A stretch of DNA of 64,000 nt from CAYZWU01 sp964482235 (lineage in GTDB: Bacteria; Planctomycetota; B15-G4; CAYZWU01). Shown here in pieces: positions 17,813 through 25,703 of this stretch; position 1 is the stretch's first letter; each line of letters begins with the position of its first letter. A model generated the notes under the pieces. The model was not told where the DNA came from and did no database searches. It saw only the letters and a list, made by a program, of their open reading frames with translations. Where the stretch lies: positions 21,565 through 85,564 of the forward strand of contig CAYZWU010000020.1 of the NCBI GenBank assembly GCA_964482235.1, written 5' to 3'. A program made the translations under genes and the position numbers.

Positions 17813-19365
17813 AAAAGCCGCTGCTGCTCCTTCTGCTCTGCACCCTGGCGACCTCGGCCGGAGCGTACACCTGCCATGGCGCCCCCCCATCTTCGGCCGC
17901 CGGCGCCGGCCTCCAGGAAGAAGAACCGGATCCGGCCGCCGGCAGCCGCCCGGGCGAAGAAGGGCGTGCCTTTGTGGAGATTGCGGTTTCAAGGGAGGCC
18001 TGCTTCGTCCAGGAACCGGTCGCGCTGCGCCTTCGCTTCGGTTTCCATGCCCCCTTCTTCCGCGACAGGGTGATCCAGCCCTTTCAGCGCCGCCTGGACG
18101 TTCCCCTGCAGATCCGGGCCGACTGGATCGACGGCCTGCCCGGCACGATGCCGCTCCAGGAGGACCAGGCTCGTGCCGGCTCCTCGGAGGAGAAGGAGAG
18201 ATGGAGCTTCGCCCTCAACGACGGTGTGGCTGAAGCGACGCGTTTCGAAGACCGGATCATCGAGGGCCGCACTTTCGTCGTGCTCGAGATCGAGCGCAGC
18301 TACCTTCCTCTCTCTCCCGGCTCCATCGAGATTCCGGCTCCGCGGCTCTCCTTCTCCTTCACCTCGCACTTCAGGGACGATCTGATCAGCGGCCGCGTTC
18401 CGGCGGACCGTCACGAGGTGTCCTTCACGGGCCGGTCGCTTTCTCTCGCGATCGCCCCCCTCCCCCTGGCCGGCCGCCCTCCCGAGTTCGCCGGCGCCGT
18501 GGGCCGGTTTACCGTCGAGGCGGAGATCGATCGAGCCGTGGTCAAGCTTGGCGAGACCCTGCGTCTCAGCCTCCATATAGAAGGACAGGGCAATCTCCAT
18601 TCCTTTGCCCCTCCCGTACCCGCCGCATTGGCCGGCTTCCACATCTTCGGATCGATGGACGAGAAGAACGCGAAGCGCCGCACCATCACCCTGGACCTGG
18701 CTCCCCTGGGAAAGGAAGTGTCCTTGATCCCGGCGATCCCCTTCGCCTTCTTCGACACCACGCGCCCTGCGCGCTACCGAACGCTCTTTACGCGGCCGAT
18801 CGCGATCCGCGTGGCAGCGCCTTCGCCAGGCGACTCCGTCGAGTCCTGGTGGAGCACCCTCTCGGGTCATCTTCAGCCCGGAAAGACAGACATCCACCGC
18901 CTGAAGCCTGTGCTGCTCCCGGCCGAGATCGACGATTTGCGCCCTCCTCCGTTCCTTCTTCTCGGCATGCTGCTTCCGCCCTGGATCCTGGCCTTCGGGC
19001 TTCTCTGGTGGCTCCGGGCGATCGAGCGGGACCGGAACGATCCGGCCGGCGTGCGTGCGCGCCGGGCGGCAGCAGCCTTCCGGCGGGACATTGCCAGGCA
19101 GGGGGCGGACCTGGGAAGCGCACTGGCCGAGTATCTCGGAGCGCGGCTTCGCTGCCCGGCAGCCGCCATGATCGCGCCCGAGCTCCCCGTGCGGCTGGCT
19201 GACGCCGGTCTGCCGCGCGGCCTTTCGGAGAGGTCCGCTTTCATGATCACGGAACTGACGGAGGCTCGCTTCGGCGGCAGGGCCGCTTCGATCGATTGCG
19301 ATGCAGCAGGCGCCCTCGTTCTCGAACTGGAGCAGCACTTCCTGGGCGAGGAGGAAAGGCGATGA
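17806..19365 (+). CDS. batD: BatD family oxygen-tolerance protein
   Basis: 519 aa. Signal peptide (LLLLLLCTLATSAGA), then a large beta-rich extracytoplasmic region with BatD-like repeats (EVSFTGRSLSLAIAPLP, VKLGETLRLSLHIEGQGNL, LIPAIPFAFFDTTRPARYRT), one membrane helix (FLLLGMLLPPWILAFGLLWW) and a cytoplasmic helical domain (RARRAAAAFRRDIARQGAD). The domain order matches BatD. It has an intact frame and ATG, and the stop overlaps the start of the next gene by four bases. Confidence 0.82.
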   Translation: MVKKPLLLLLLCTLATSAGAYTCHGAPPSSAAGAGLQEEEPDPAAGSRPGEEGRAFVEIAVSREACFVQEPVALRLRFGFHAPFFRDRVIQPFQRRLDVPLQIRADWIDGLPGTMPLQEDQARAGSSEEKERWSFALNDGVAEATRFEDRIIEGRTFVVLEIERSYLPLSPGSIEIPAPRLSFSFTSHFRDDLISGRVPADRHEVSFTGRSLSLAIAPLPLAGRPPEFAGAVGRFTVEAEIDRAVVKLGETLRLSLHIEGQGNLHSFAPPVPAALAGFHIFGSMDEKNAKRRTITLDLAPLGKEVSLIPAIPFAFFDTTRPARYRTLFTRPIAIRVAAPSPGDSVESWWSTLSGHLQPGKTDIHRLKPVLLPAEIDDLRPPPFLLLGMLLPPWILAFGLLWWLRAIERDRNDPAGVRARRAAAAFRRDIARQGADLGSALAEYLGARLRCPAAAMIAPELPVRLADAGLPRGLSERSAFMITELTEARFGGRAASIDCDAAGALVLELEQHFLGEEERR

Positions 19366-20060
19366 CCGCTCTGTTGCTCGCTCTGATCATGGGACTGGCC
19401 GATCCGGTCGATGCCGAGGCGGCCTACAGCTCCGGTCGGTTCGCCGACGCCCTCGACATGTACGATACCGTGCTGGCCGAAGGGCGCCACCGGAATGACG
19501 CCGTGCTCTTCAACATGGGCAACTGCGCCTTCAGGCTGGGCCGCTTCGCCGAGGCGGCGCTCTACTATCGCCGCTCGCTCCTGAGGATGCCGGGCGACGG
19601 GGAAGCCGCCTTCAACCTGGCCCTGGCGGAGCAGCGCCTCGGCATGGATACCCGGCCCGACGACTCGTTCGGCTCGTCGACGCTGAAATGGATCGACGCC
19701 CTGTCCCCCCTCGAGCTTCTTCTTCTCGCGGCCGGGCTGGAAACGCTCGGACTTGTGGGGCTGGTGCTGTTCAGAAGGAGGCCGATGCTGCGTCTGGCCA
19801 TGGCCATCGTCATTCTTCTCTCCCTTGCCGGGGCGGTGCGGCTCGTCCATTCGCTCTGGCTCGACGATGCGGTCGAGGGCGTCGTGACGGCGCGCGAGAT
19901 CACGCTGCACCGGGGACCGCACAGCGAGCTCGATGTCCTCTTCACGCTGCAGGCCGGGGAGCGGGTCCGCGTGATGGAGATGTCCGACCGCTGGATGCGA
20001 GTCGAACAAGCCGAGGGAAGCGGCTGGACCGAGCGGGCGGGCGTGGGACTGGTCGAGTGA
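19362..20060 (+). CDS. batE: BatE-like TPR and SH3-type domain membrane protein
   Basis: 232 aa. N-terminal signal, two TPR units (AAYSSGRFADALDMYDTVLA; VLFNMGNCAFRLGRFAEAAL), two membrane helices (LELLLLAAGLETLGLVGLVLF and AMAIVILLSLAGAVRLV) and a bacterial SH3-like C-terminus (ITLHRGPHSELDVLFTLQAG, then VRVMEMSDRWMRVE). TPR, two helices and SH3 is the BatE layout. It is the last gene of the cluster; a 129-bp gap follows. Confidence 0.83.
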   Translation: MTALLLALIMGLADPVDAEAAYSSGRFADALDMYDTVLAEGRHRNDAVLFNMGNCAFRLGRFAEAALYYRRSLLRMPGDGEAAFNLALAEQRLGMDTRPDDSFGSSTLKWIDALSPLELLLLAAGLETLGLVGLVLFRRRPMLRLAMAIVILLSLAGAVRLVHSLWLDDAVEGVVTAREITLHRGPHSELDVLFTLQAGERVRVMEMSDRWMRVEQAEGSGWTERAGVGLVE

Positions 20061-20189
20061 TCGAGGCGTCGGCACACGGAACTGGATGTGAGCGGCAATG
20101 ACATCCTTTTAACCTTGTGCCCCGGCAGGAAAGTGGATACCATTCTCTCTCTCTAAAAATCACGGCACCCATCTCATGAGGAGAGTCTG

Positions 20190-20645
20190 ATGAGTGAAGG
20201 AAAGCGGCCCGGTGGATTGACTGCCCTGGCGGTCATCAATTTCATTCTTGCGGCGCTCGGCATCCTGGGCATTATCGGCTGGATCATCATCGCCATTAAC
20301 TTCGAAGCCAACGACATCCCGGACGAGGGAACCCAGGGGCTGATTCAAGGATTGAAGGATGCGGGAAAGGGGACCGGCTTCCTCGTCATGATGATCACCC
20401 TCCAGGCCGTGATCCTCGTTCTTCTCTTTCTCTCCGGACGCGGCTACCTGAAGCAGAAAGCAATGGGCCGCAAGCTGGGCAACGCCTATGCCTTGATCTC
20501 CGTTGGCTTCAACCTCTACTACTCCCTTTCCCTGCCTGCAAAAGCGGGCGGCGGATTCAACCTCGGTGTCATCATCGGCCTGGTTTACCCCTTGCTCACC
20601 CTGATCCTCCTGAACACAACGTTCAAGGAAGATTTCACCGAGTAG
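20190..20645 (+). CDS. Small four-helix membrane protein beside an ABC exporter
   Basis: 151 aa with about four hydrophobic segments (LAVINFILAALGILGIIGW, FLVMMITLQAVILVLLFLSG, ALISVGFNLYYSLSL, VIIGLVYPLLTLILLNTTF). Family not recognised by name; similar small proteins commonly neighbour ABC-2 systems. The ATG is preceded by GAGGAGAG. It ends 41 bases before the ABC permease gene and is probably in its operon. Confidence 0.7.
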   Translation: MSEGKRPGGLTALAVINFILAALGILGIIGWIIIAINFEANDIPDEGTQGLIQGLKDAGKGTGFLVMMITLQAVILVLLFLSGRGYLKQKAMGRKLGNAYALISVGFNLYYSLSLPAKAGGGFNLGVIIGLVYPLLTLILLNTTFKEDFTE

Positions 20646-20686
20646 AAGGGTCTTGAACGGAAAGCCGTCTTGCTACAGGGGGTGCC

Positions 20687-21625
20687 ATGAGCCTGAACGA
20701 TCTCAAACCACGCCACATGAAGCTGATCAGCCTCTACTCCACGCGCTATGCCGTCCGCGGCGGGACGGGGCTGGTCTTCATCATGCTGGTTCTTCTCTGC
20801 GGCCTGATGACCGCCCATCTCATCATCACTCCCGTCGAGCAGGCCCGGCAGGTGAATGACGACCTGGGCATGGGCGAGGATTACAGCGACAAGGACATCG
20901 TCGAAGACCTGACCGACGTTGCCCGCCCCGTGGTGGCGTGGATCCTCACGGCGGAAAAAACGAGCGACGAATCTGAGGAGGAAGATGAAGAAGCTGCTCG
21001 TGAATGGACATCCTTTCTTCTCGACGAGAAACCGGCCCTTCTCTCCGCCGTGCTCCTGATCATGATGTTCCTGGCACCTTTCCTGGTGGCCATGGGAACG
21101 TTCAACCAGTTCTCCGGCGATGTACAGTCCAGGGGGATTCGCTATCAGCTTCTCCGCGCCGAACGGACCAACATCTTTTTCGGTCGCTTCCTCGGTGCGG
21201 CTCTCTTCACGATCCTGGTGATGGCGCTCCTGATCACCATCATCTCCCTCTACATCGGATTGAAGCTCCAGATCTACGAATTCGGCGCCCTGATCGGGTG
21301 GAGCCTGCACGGATTTCTGGCCCTCTCGATGGTCTGCATCCCTTACGTGGCTCTTTGCGCCTGGATCTCCAGTGCCATCGACTCGCCGTTCGGTTCCCTC
21401 ACCCTCTCCAAGATCACCATCGGCGCGGTCCCGCTCTTCGCCCTTATCGGGCGGAACACCTGGGAGCCGGTGGCCTACGTGAACTATCTTCTTCCCTGGG
21501 GGATTCAGAACCATCTCCTTCACCCGAGCTCTCTCCATCTCCTGGGAAGCCTGGCCGCCTGCCTCGGCTACACGGCCTTTTTCCTTCTTCTTGGCCATCG
21601 TCATTTCTCGAAGCGTGATCTCTGA
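20687..21625 (+). CDS. ABC-2 type transporter permease
   Basis: 312 aa with about six membrane helices (GLVFIMLVLLCGLMTAHLII; LLSAVLLIMMFLAPFLVAMG; LGAALFTILVMALLITIISL and others). An acidic linker (KTSDESEEEDEEAAREW) lies between helices 1 and 2. VQSRGIRYQLLRAERTNIFF followed by a helix is typical of ABC-2 permeases. The ATP-binding subunit follows after 16 bases. Substrate unknown. Confidence 0.82.
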   Translation: MSLNDLKPRHMKLISLYSTRYAVRGGTGLVFIMLVLLCGLMTAHLIITPVEQARQVNDDLGMGEDYSDKDIVEDLTDVARPVVAWILTAEKTSDESEEEDEEAAREWTSFLLDEKPALLSAVLLIMMFLAPFLVAMGTFNQFSGDVQSRGIRYQLLRAERTNIFFGRFLGAALFTILVMALLITIISLYIGLKLQIYEFGALIGWSLHGFLALSMVCIPYVALCAWISSAIDSPFGSLTLSKITIGAVPLFALIGRNTWEPVAYVNYLLPWGIQNHLLHPSSLHLLGSLAACLGYTAFFLLLGHRHFSKRDL

Positions 21626-21641
21626 GGAAGAGGAGTCAGCC

Positions 21642-22610
21642 GTGACTGAACATGCTTTAATCGTGAACGGAGTTTCCCGCCGCTTCGGAAAGATCCAGGC
21701 TCTCGACGATGTTTCGTTCTCTGTCAAGCCACAGTCGATCTTCGGGCTGCTGGGACCGAACGGGGCCGGCAAGACGACGCTCTTTTCCATTGCCGCCAAC
21801 TTCATCCAGGCCGACGCCGGCAGCATCGAGGTCCTCGGCGTCGACGTGAGGCAGATCTCCAGGCTGCAGGGCCGCTTCACCATCCTGCCGCAGGACGCCC
21901 TCTTCCAGCGGAACGTCCCGATCCTGGAGCAGCTCGTCTTTTTCAGGCTTCTCGACGGCAAGACGCGTCACGACGCCGAAGCCGAGGTGAAGCGAACCCT
22001 CGAGATGGTCGGCCTGGGCGAATACATGAACCGCCGCGTTCACAGCCTCTCCCACGGAATGATCAACCGCCTCGGCGTGGCCCAGGCGTTCCTGGGCGAT
22101 CCGGAGGTGATCCTTCTCGACGAACCGACATCGGGGCTCGATCCGGCGAACGCCAAGCAGATCCGCGATCTGATCCGCGAGTTCCAGACAACGACCACCG
22201 TTCTCATCAGCTCCCACAACCTGGCGGAGATTCAGGACCTCTGCGATCACGTGGCGATTCTCGACGAAGGCTGTCTGGTGACCGCCGGGTCCGTCGAGGA
22301 GATCACGCGCGCGGGAAGGAAGCTGGAGATGCACCTTTCGCGCCCCCTCGAGCCGAACGAGTCGGCGGAGCTGTCTAACCTGAGAGGTGTGATGGATGTG
22401 ACGGGAAACGGCACGGGCCAGGTCACGATCTCCCTCGACCTGACAGGCGTCGCGGCGCCGGAATCGGGCGATAAAGCCTCGGACACGGTCGTCGCCGCCC
22501 TGCTGCAGTCGCTTCTCGACATGGGGATCACACCCCGCGAATTCCACGAGGGCTCGACGCTGGAAGAGCATTTCCTTCAGGTGACGGGCAAGAGCAACAG
22601 CGAGGGCTGA
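21642..22610 (+). CDS. ABC transporter ATP-binding protein
   Basis: 322 aa from GTG 21642, which has GAGGAG upstream. Walker A is GPNGAGKTT, the signature region is LSHGMINRLGVAQAFL (LSxG form) and Walker B is VILLDEPTSGLDP, followed by the switch His in ISSHNLAEIQD. The C-terminal ~90 residues are the accessory domain common in ABC-2 exporter ATPases. With the preceding permease it forms an exporter of unknown substrate. It ends convergently with the histidine kinase gene. Confidence 0.92.
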   Translation: MTEHALIVNGVSRRFGKIQALDDVSFSVKPQSIFGLLGPNGAGKTTLFSIAANFIQADAGSIEVLGVDVRQISRLQGRFTILPQDALFQRNVPILEQLVFFRLLDGKTRHDAEAEVKRTLEMVGLGEYMNRRVHSLSHGMINRLGVAQAFLGDPEVILLDEPTSGLDPANAKQIRDLIREFQTTTTVLISSHNLAEIQDLCDHVAILDEGCLVTAGSVEEITRAGRKLEMHLSRPLEPNESAELSNLRGVMDVTGNGTGQVTISLDLTGVAAPESGDKASDTVVAALLQSLLDMGITPREFHEGSTLEEHFLQVTGKSNSEG

Positions 22611-22648
22611 CCGGAGCGTCACCCCCCTCGTTTATTACCACGTCGTGA

Positions 22649-24106
22649 TCAAGCTGCCGGCAGGTTGAAGGAGACGGCGAAAAGGTCGGGCTTCGGCAGC
22701 GAGACATCGACGTCCAATTCCAGCAGGCCGGCGTAGGCAGCCACGAGAGAGAGCCCAAGTCCGTTCCTCCCCTCGGCCGTCCTGGATGGATCCTTCTGCC
22801 AGAACGGCTCGCGCATCTGCTTCAGGTCCTCCCCATCGAGCTGGTCGTTCGTGTTCTCCAGCCGGAAGAGGAGCTCCCCGTCGCCGGTCGAGAGCTCGCA
22901 GAGGATGAAGCCGCCCTCGGGCGTATGGCTCACCGCGTTACCGAAGAGGTTCAGCAGGATCGCCGACAGGAGAGTCCGGTCGCATCGAGACAGTGCCTCG
23001 TCCGGGAGGCGCAGATCGAAGGTGATGTTCCGTTGCGCGGCATTCTCCCGGTGCGGGGAGGCGATGTTCCGGAGCAGGTCGCAAAGATCGATCGTCTCCA
23101 GGGTCACACCCTGCCGCGCGGCCTCGCATCGGACCAGGGCCAGAAGCGTGTTGACCATCTTCTCCATCTGCCGGGCGATATCGTGAACGTCGCGAAAGAA
23201 GGCCCCGGCCGTCCCCTCCGTGCTGACACGCATGGAGCCTGATTCCGGCCCTGCCATGAGAGCCACTTCGGCCAGGGTGCGCAGCTCTGCGATCGGCGTC
23301 CGGAGCTCGTGAGCGATGTCGGCATGAAAGCGGCGCTCCCGCTGAAAGGCCGACTCGATCCGATCGAGAAGCTCGTTGAACCGCCTGGAGATGGGAACGA
23401 GCTCACAGGGAAGGCTATCCGTGGTCACGCGGCGGGAGAGGTCGTTCGAGTCGATACCCGCGATCTCACCGGCGATGCTGTCGAGAGGCTCGAGACCGCG
23501 GCCGACGGACCACCGCACAGTGAAGACCATGCCGATGCCCAGGAGAAGCCCCATCACCGCGAAGCCGCAGAGGAGGGTCAGCAGGGCCAGATCGAGATTC
23601 TCGCGCGAGCGGGCGATCACCATGTCGAGCGGCGTCTCTGTTGAGGCCTCGGCGCCTTCCCCCGACATGTGATCTTGCCTCTCCCCTTTCGGATGAAACC
23701 GGATTGCCGCCGCTCGCCCCTGCCGCCCGTCAGGCAGAACGATGTCGGCGAGAGCCGGCGCCTCCCGTCCCGCGCCGATCCGGGCGAGGTCGTTCTCCCC
23801 GAGGGAGGAAGACCGCGCGAGGACCGAACCCTCAACCTGCCAGATCTCGTAATACTCGCAGTCCGGCGAGGGCTGATATTCCGGCAAGGGGAAGTCGTGG
23901 AACTCCAGCTCGACATTGACGATCTTCCCTTCCCTCTCCAGCTCGACCATCTTGGCAAAGGACACGATCTTCGTTCGCAGGGATTCGTCGAACTGATCGT
24001 GGAGGGCCGAACGGGCGTAGAGATAGAGAGCCGCCGAGGCTGCCGCAAATAGAACGCAAAGGCAGACGAGCAGTGTCACGATCATTTTCTTGCGGATCGA
24101 CGTCAC
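22649..24106 (-). CDS. Sensor histidine kinase
   Basis: 485 aa. An N-terminal helix (MIVTLLVCLCVLFAAASAALYLY), a ~130-residue extracytoplasmic sensor region and a second helix (LALLTLLCGFAVMGLLLGIG) precede a HAMP linker, a HisKA domain with the phospho-acceptor His in FHADIAHELRTPIAEL (~residue 266) and an ATPase domain (NLFGNAVSHTPEGG; NGLGLSLVAA). The start is GTG, overlapping the response-regulator stop as GTGA. It pairs with that regulator; the likely output is the adjacent PepSY-like protein and porin. Confidence 0.92.
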   Translation of the reverse strand: MTSIRKKMIVTLLVCLCVLFAAASAALYLYARSALHDQFDESLRTKIVSFAKMVELEREGKIVNVELEFHDFPLPEYQPSPDCEYYEIWQVEGSVLARSSSLGENDLARIGAGREAPALADIVLPDGRQGRAAAIRFHPKGERQDHMSGEGAEASTETPLDMVIARSRENLDLALLTLLCGFAVMGLLLGIGMVFTVRWSVGRGLEPLDSIAGEIAGIDSNDLSRRVTTDSLPCELVPISRRFNELLDRIESAFQRERRFHADIAHELRTPIAELRTLAEVALMAGPESGSMRVSTEGTAGAFFRDVHDIARQMEKMVNTLLALVRCEAARQGVTLETIDLCDLLRNIASPHRENAAQRNITFDLRLPDEALSRCDRTLLSAILLNLFGNAVSHTPEGGFILCELSTGDGELLFRLENTNDQLDGEDLKQMREPFWQKDPSRTAEGRNGLGLSLVAAYAGLLELDVDVSLPKPDLFAVSFNLPAA

Positions 24107-24780
24107 TCCAGCTTCTCCTCGATCACGTAACCCATGCCTCGGCGAGTCTTGATCAAGGGCGGCTCGTCCGGCATCTCGATCTTCTTCCGCAGCCTGTAGA
24201 TCGTCGAGTCCACCACGTTGCTCAGCGGCTCGGCATGGTCGTCATAGATGTGGAGCTCGATCTCCGAGCGGGAAGCGACCCGGCCGTCTTTCAAGACCAG
24301 GAACTCGAGGAGGGCATATTCGCGGCCGGTGAGGGCGACATCAATCCCCTTGCGCGTCACCTTTCGAGCCACCGAGTCTATCTCGAGGCTGCCGACCCGG
24401 ATGACCGTCTTCTTGAGACCGTAGCTTCTGCGGACAAGCGCCTGAACGCGGGCGATCAGCTCCTCGATGGCGAATGGCTTGACCAGGTAGTCGTCCGCCC
24501 CCTCGCTCAATCCCTTGACCCTGTCCGTCACGGTATCCTTGGCCGTCAGGATCAGAACGTGGGTTTTCCTTCCCTTTTCTCGCAGGCGACGAAGCAGGGT
24601 GATTCCGTCGATCTTGGGAAGCATCAGGTCGAGGATGAGGGCGTCGTACTCGTTGGAAAGAGCCAGCCAGAGGCCTTCCTCGCCATCGAGCACCGCGTCG
24701 ACGGAATAACCGGCTCGGGACAGACCTTCCTTCACGTACTTGCTGAGACGAGGGGAATCTTCCACGAGAAGCACTCTCAT
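24103..24780 (-). CDS. OmpR-family response regulator
   Basis: 225 aa. The receiver domain has the acidic pair in LLVEDSP, phospho-acceptor Asp51 in LILDLMLPK, Thr in LILTAKD and Lys in LVKPFA. The C-terminal winged helix shows LTGREYALLEFLVLKDGRVA and STIYRLRKKIEM. The ATG is preceded by GGAG seven bases upstream. It overlaps the histidine kinase gene. The 11-base direct repeat at 25590-25610, of the spacing used by this family, is a candidate binding site. Confidence 0.93.
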   Translation of the reverse strand: MRVLLVEDSPRLSKYVKEGLSRAGYSVDAVLDGEEGLWLALSNEYDALILDLMLPKIDGITLLRRLREKGRKTHVLILTAKDTVTDRVKGLSEGADDYLVKPFAIEELIARVQALVRRSYGLKKTVIRVGSLEIDSVARKVTRKGIDVALTGREYALLEFLVLKDGRVASRSEIELHIYDDHAEPLSNVVDSTIYRLRKKIEMPDEPPLIKTRRGMGYVIEEKLE

Positions 24781-24802
24781 CGCATCGCTCCGGACACTGC
24801 CC

Positions 24803-24819
24803 GCTCCCAAGGCGGGAGC
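24803..24819 (-). terminator. Short hairpin between PepSY-like gene and response regulator
   Basis: GCTCCC and GGGAGC form a perfect 6-bp stem with a 5-base loop, 60-80 bases downstream of the PepSY-like stop and just ahead of the regulator start. There is no T-run, so it is a weak terminator or attenuator candidate at best. Confidence 0.25.
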
Positions 24820-24880
24820 AAGGGGACCCGGCACCGCGCCAGGCCCCCCGCTCCTCGAATCGAAATGCGCTACCTAACTA

Positions 24881-25525
24881 TTAGTCATCATCGTCATCGT
24901 CATCATCGTCGTCGTCGCAGATCAACTCCATTTCCATGCAAAACAGCGCCCCCTTGTCAGTCAGGACGACCTCGACTTCCCACTCGCCGTCGATCCACTC
25001 GGCTTCGTAGAAAAGCCCCTTGTTGGTGTAGATCTCCTCGATCTCATGGACCCTGTTCTTCCCCGCCTTCTTCAGGAGCCCCTCCCGCACCGGAGCGGGA
25101 ATCTGGTTGAAGCTCACGTCCCTTTCCTTGATGACCTTGATATCCGACTCATCCCCGTCGTCGTCCTCTACACCGTCGTCATCGTCCTCTTCGCCCTCCC
25201 CCTCGGCAGGCTCGATGGACTTCCTGATAAGCGTGCAGACGTAGGCGATCTCCACTTCGACTTCCTTGTCGCCGACGACCCACTCCGCTTCATAGATCTT
25301 CATCTTTCCACGGCTGGCCATCTCGACCTCCGTGATCTTGTTCCCGCCCGCCTGGTCGAGGATGAGAGCCTTGACCGGTGCGGGAACATCCTCCAGGCTC
25401 ACCTCCTTCTCGTTACCGCCTTTTGCAGAGAATTCCCTGCCTTCCGTCGTTCCTGCGGCAAAGACGAGAACAGCCGCGAGAAGAGCGGCCAGAGAAACAA
25501 AGACCAACCCGTTTCGAACCTTCAT
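24881..25525 (-). CDS. Exported tandem PepSY-like protein with poly-aspartate tail
   Basis: 214 aa. Signal peptide (VSLAALLAAVLVFAAGT), then two ~80-residue repeats of the PepSY-like type. Each starts with a V(S)-pattern plus P-A-P-V (VSLEDVPAPVKALILDQAGG and VSFNQIPAPVREGLLKKAG) and continues with a K-I/V-H-E/T-E-V-E strand and YEAEW-(x)n-EVEV. The linker is very acidic (GEGEEDDDDGVEDDDGDESD), and the protein ends in Cys followed by 11 Asp. PepSY-like exported proteins are often encoded beside two-component systems. The acidic stretches suggest divalent-cation binding, which is an inference. It lies 100 bases upstream of the regulator on the same strand. Confidence 0.8.
   Translation of the reverse strand: MKVRNGLVFVSLAALLAAVLVFAAGTTEGREFSAKGGNEKEVSLEDVPAPVKALILDQAGGNKITEVEMASRGKMKIYEAEWVVGDKEVEVEIAYVCTLIRKSIEPAEGEGEEDDDDGVEDDDGDESDIKVIKERDVSFNQIPAPVREGLLKKAGKNRVHEIEEIYTNKGLFYEAEWIDGEWEVEVVLTDKGALFCMEMELICDDDDDDDDDDD
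24884..24916 (-). repeat. Eleven-codon GAY (Asp) repeat
   Basis: On the minus strand this is a run of 11 GAT/GAC codons directly before the TAA of the PepSY-like gene. Such a trinucleotide tract is prone to length change by slippage, which would alter the number of terminal Asp residues without breaking the frame. Confidence 0.8.
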
Positions 25526-25589
25526 CTTGAATCTCCTTTTGATGCCTCAGACTGTTCGATCCGTGAACGCAGGCGCATGGTAACCCGAT

Positions 25590-25610
25590 CAAGATGACAC
25601 CAAGATGACA
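25590..25610 (-). promoter_or_regulatory. 11-base-period direct repeat resembling a PhoB-type box
   Basis: Two identical 10-base units, CAAGATGACA, start at 25590 and 25601. On the minus strand they read TGTCATCTTG twice with an 11-base period. PhoB boxes and other OmpR-family sites are direct repeats with this period, and PhoB uses a TGTCA core. The site lies between the divergent PepSY-like and porin genes, beside a two-component system. Binding is inferred. Confidence 0.55.
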
Positions 25611-25703
25611 GGAACCCATCTTTTTTTCAATTTCTCGCCTGGCCGCGATTTCTTCCCTCAACGGGAACGCCGCGCCTTGCCTGCCCCGGCACAGGCAATT
25701 AGA

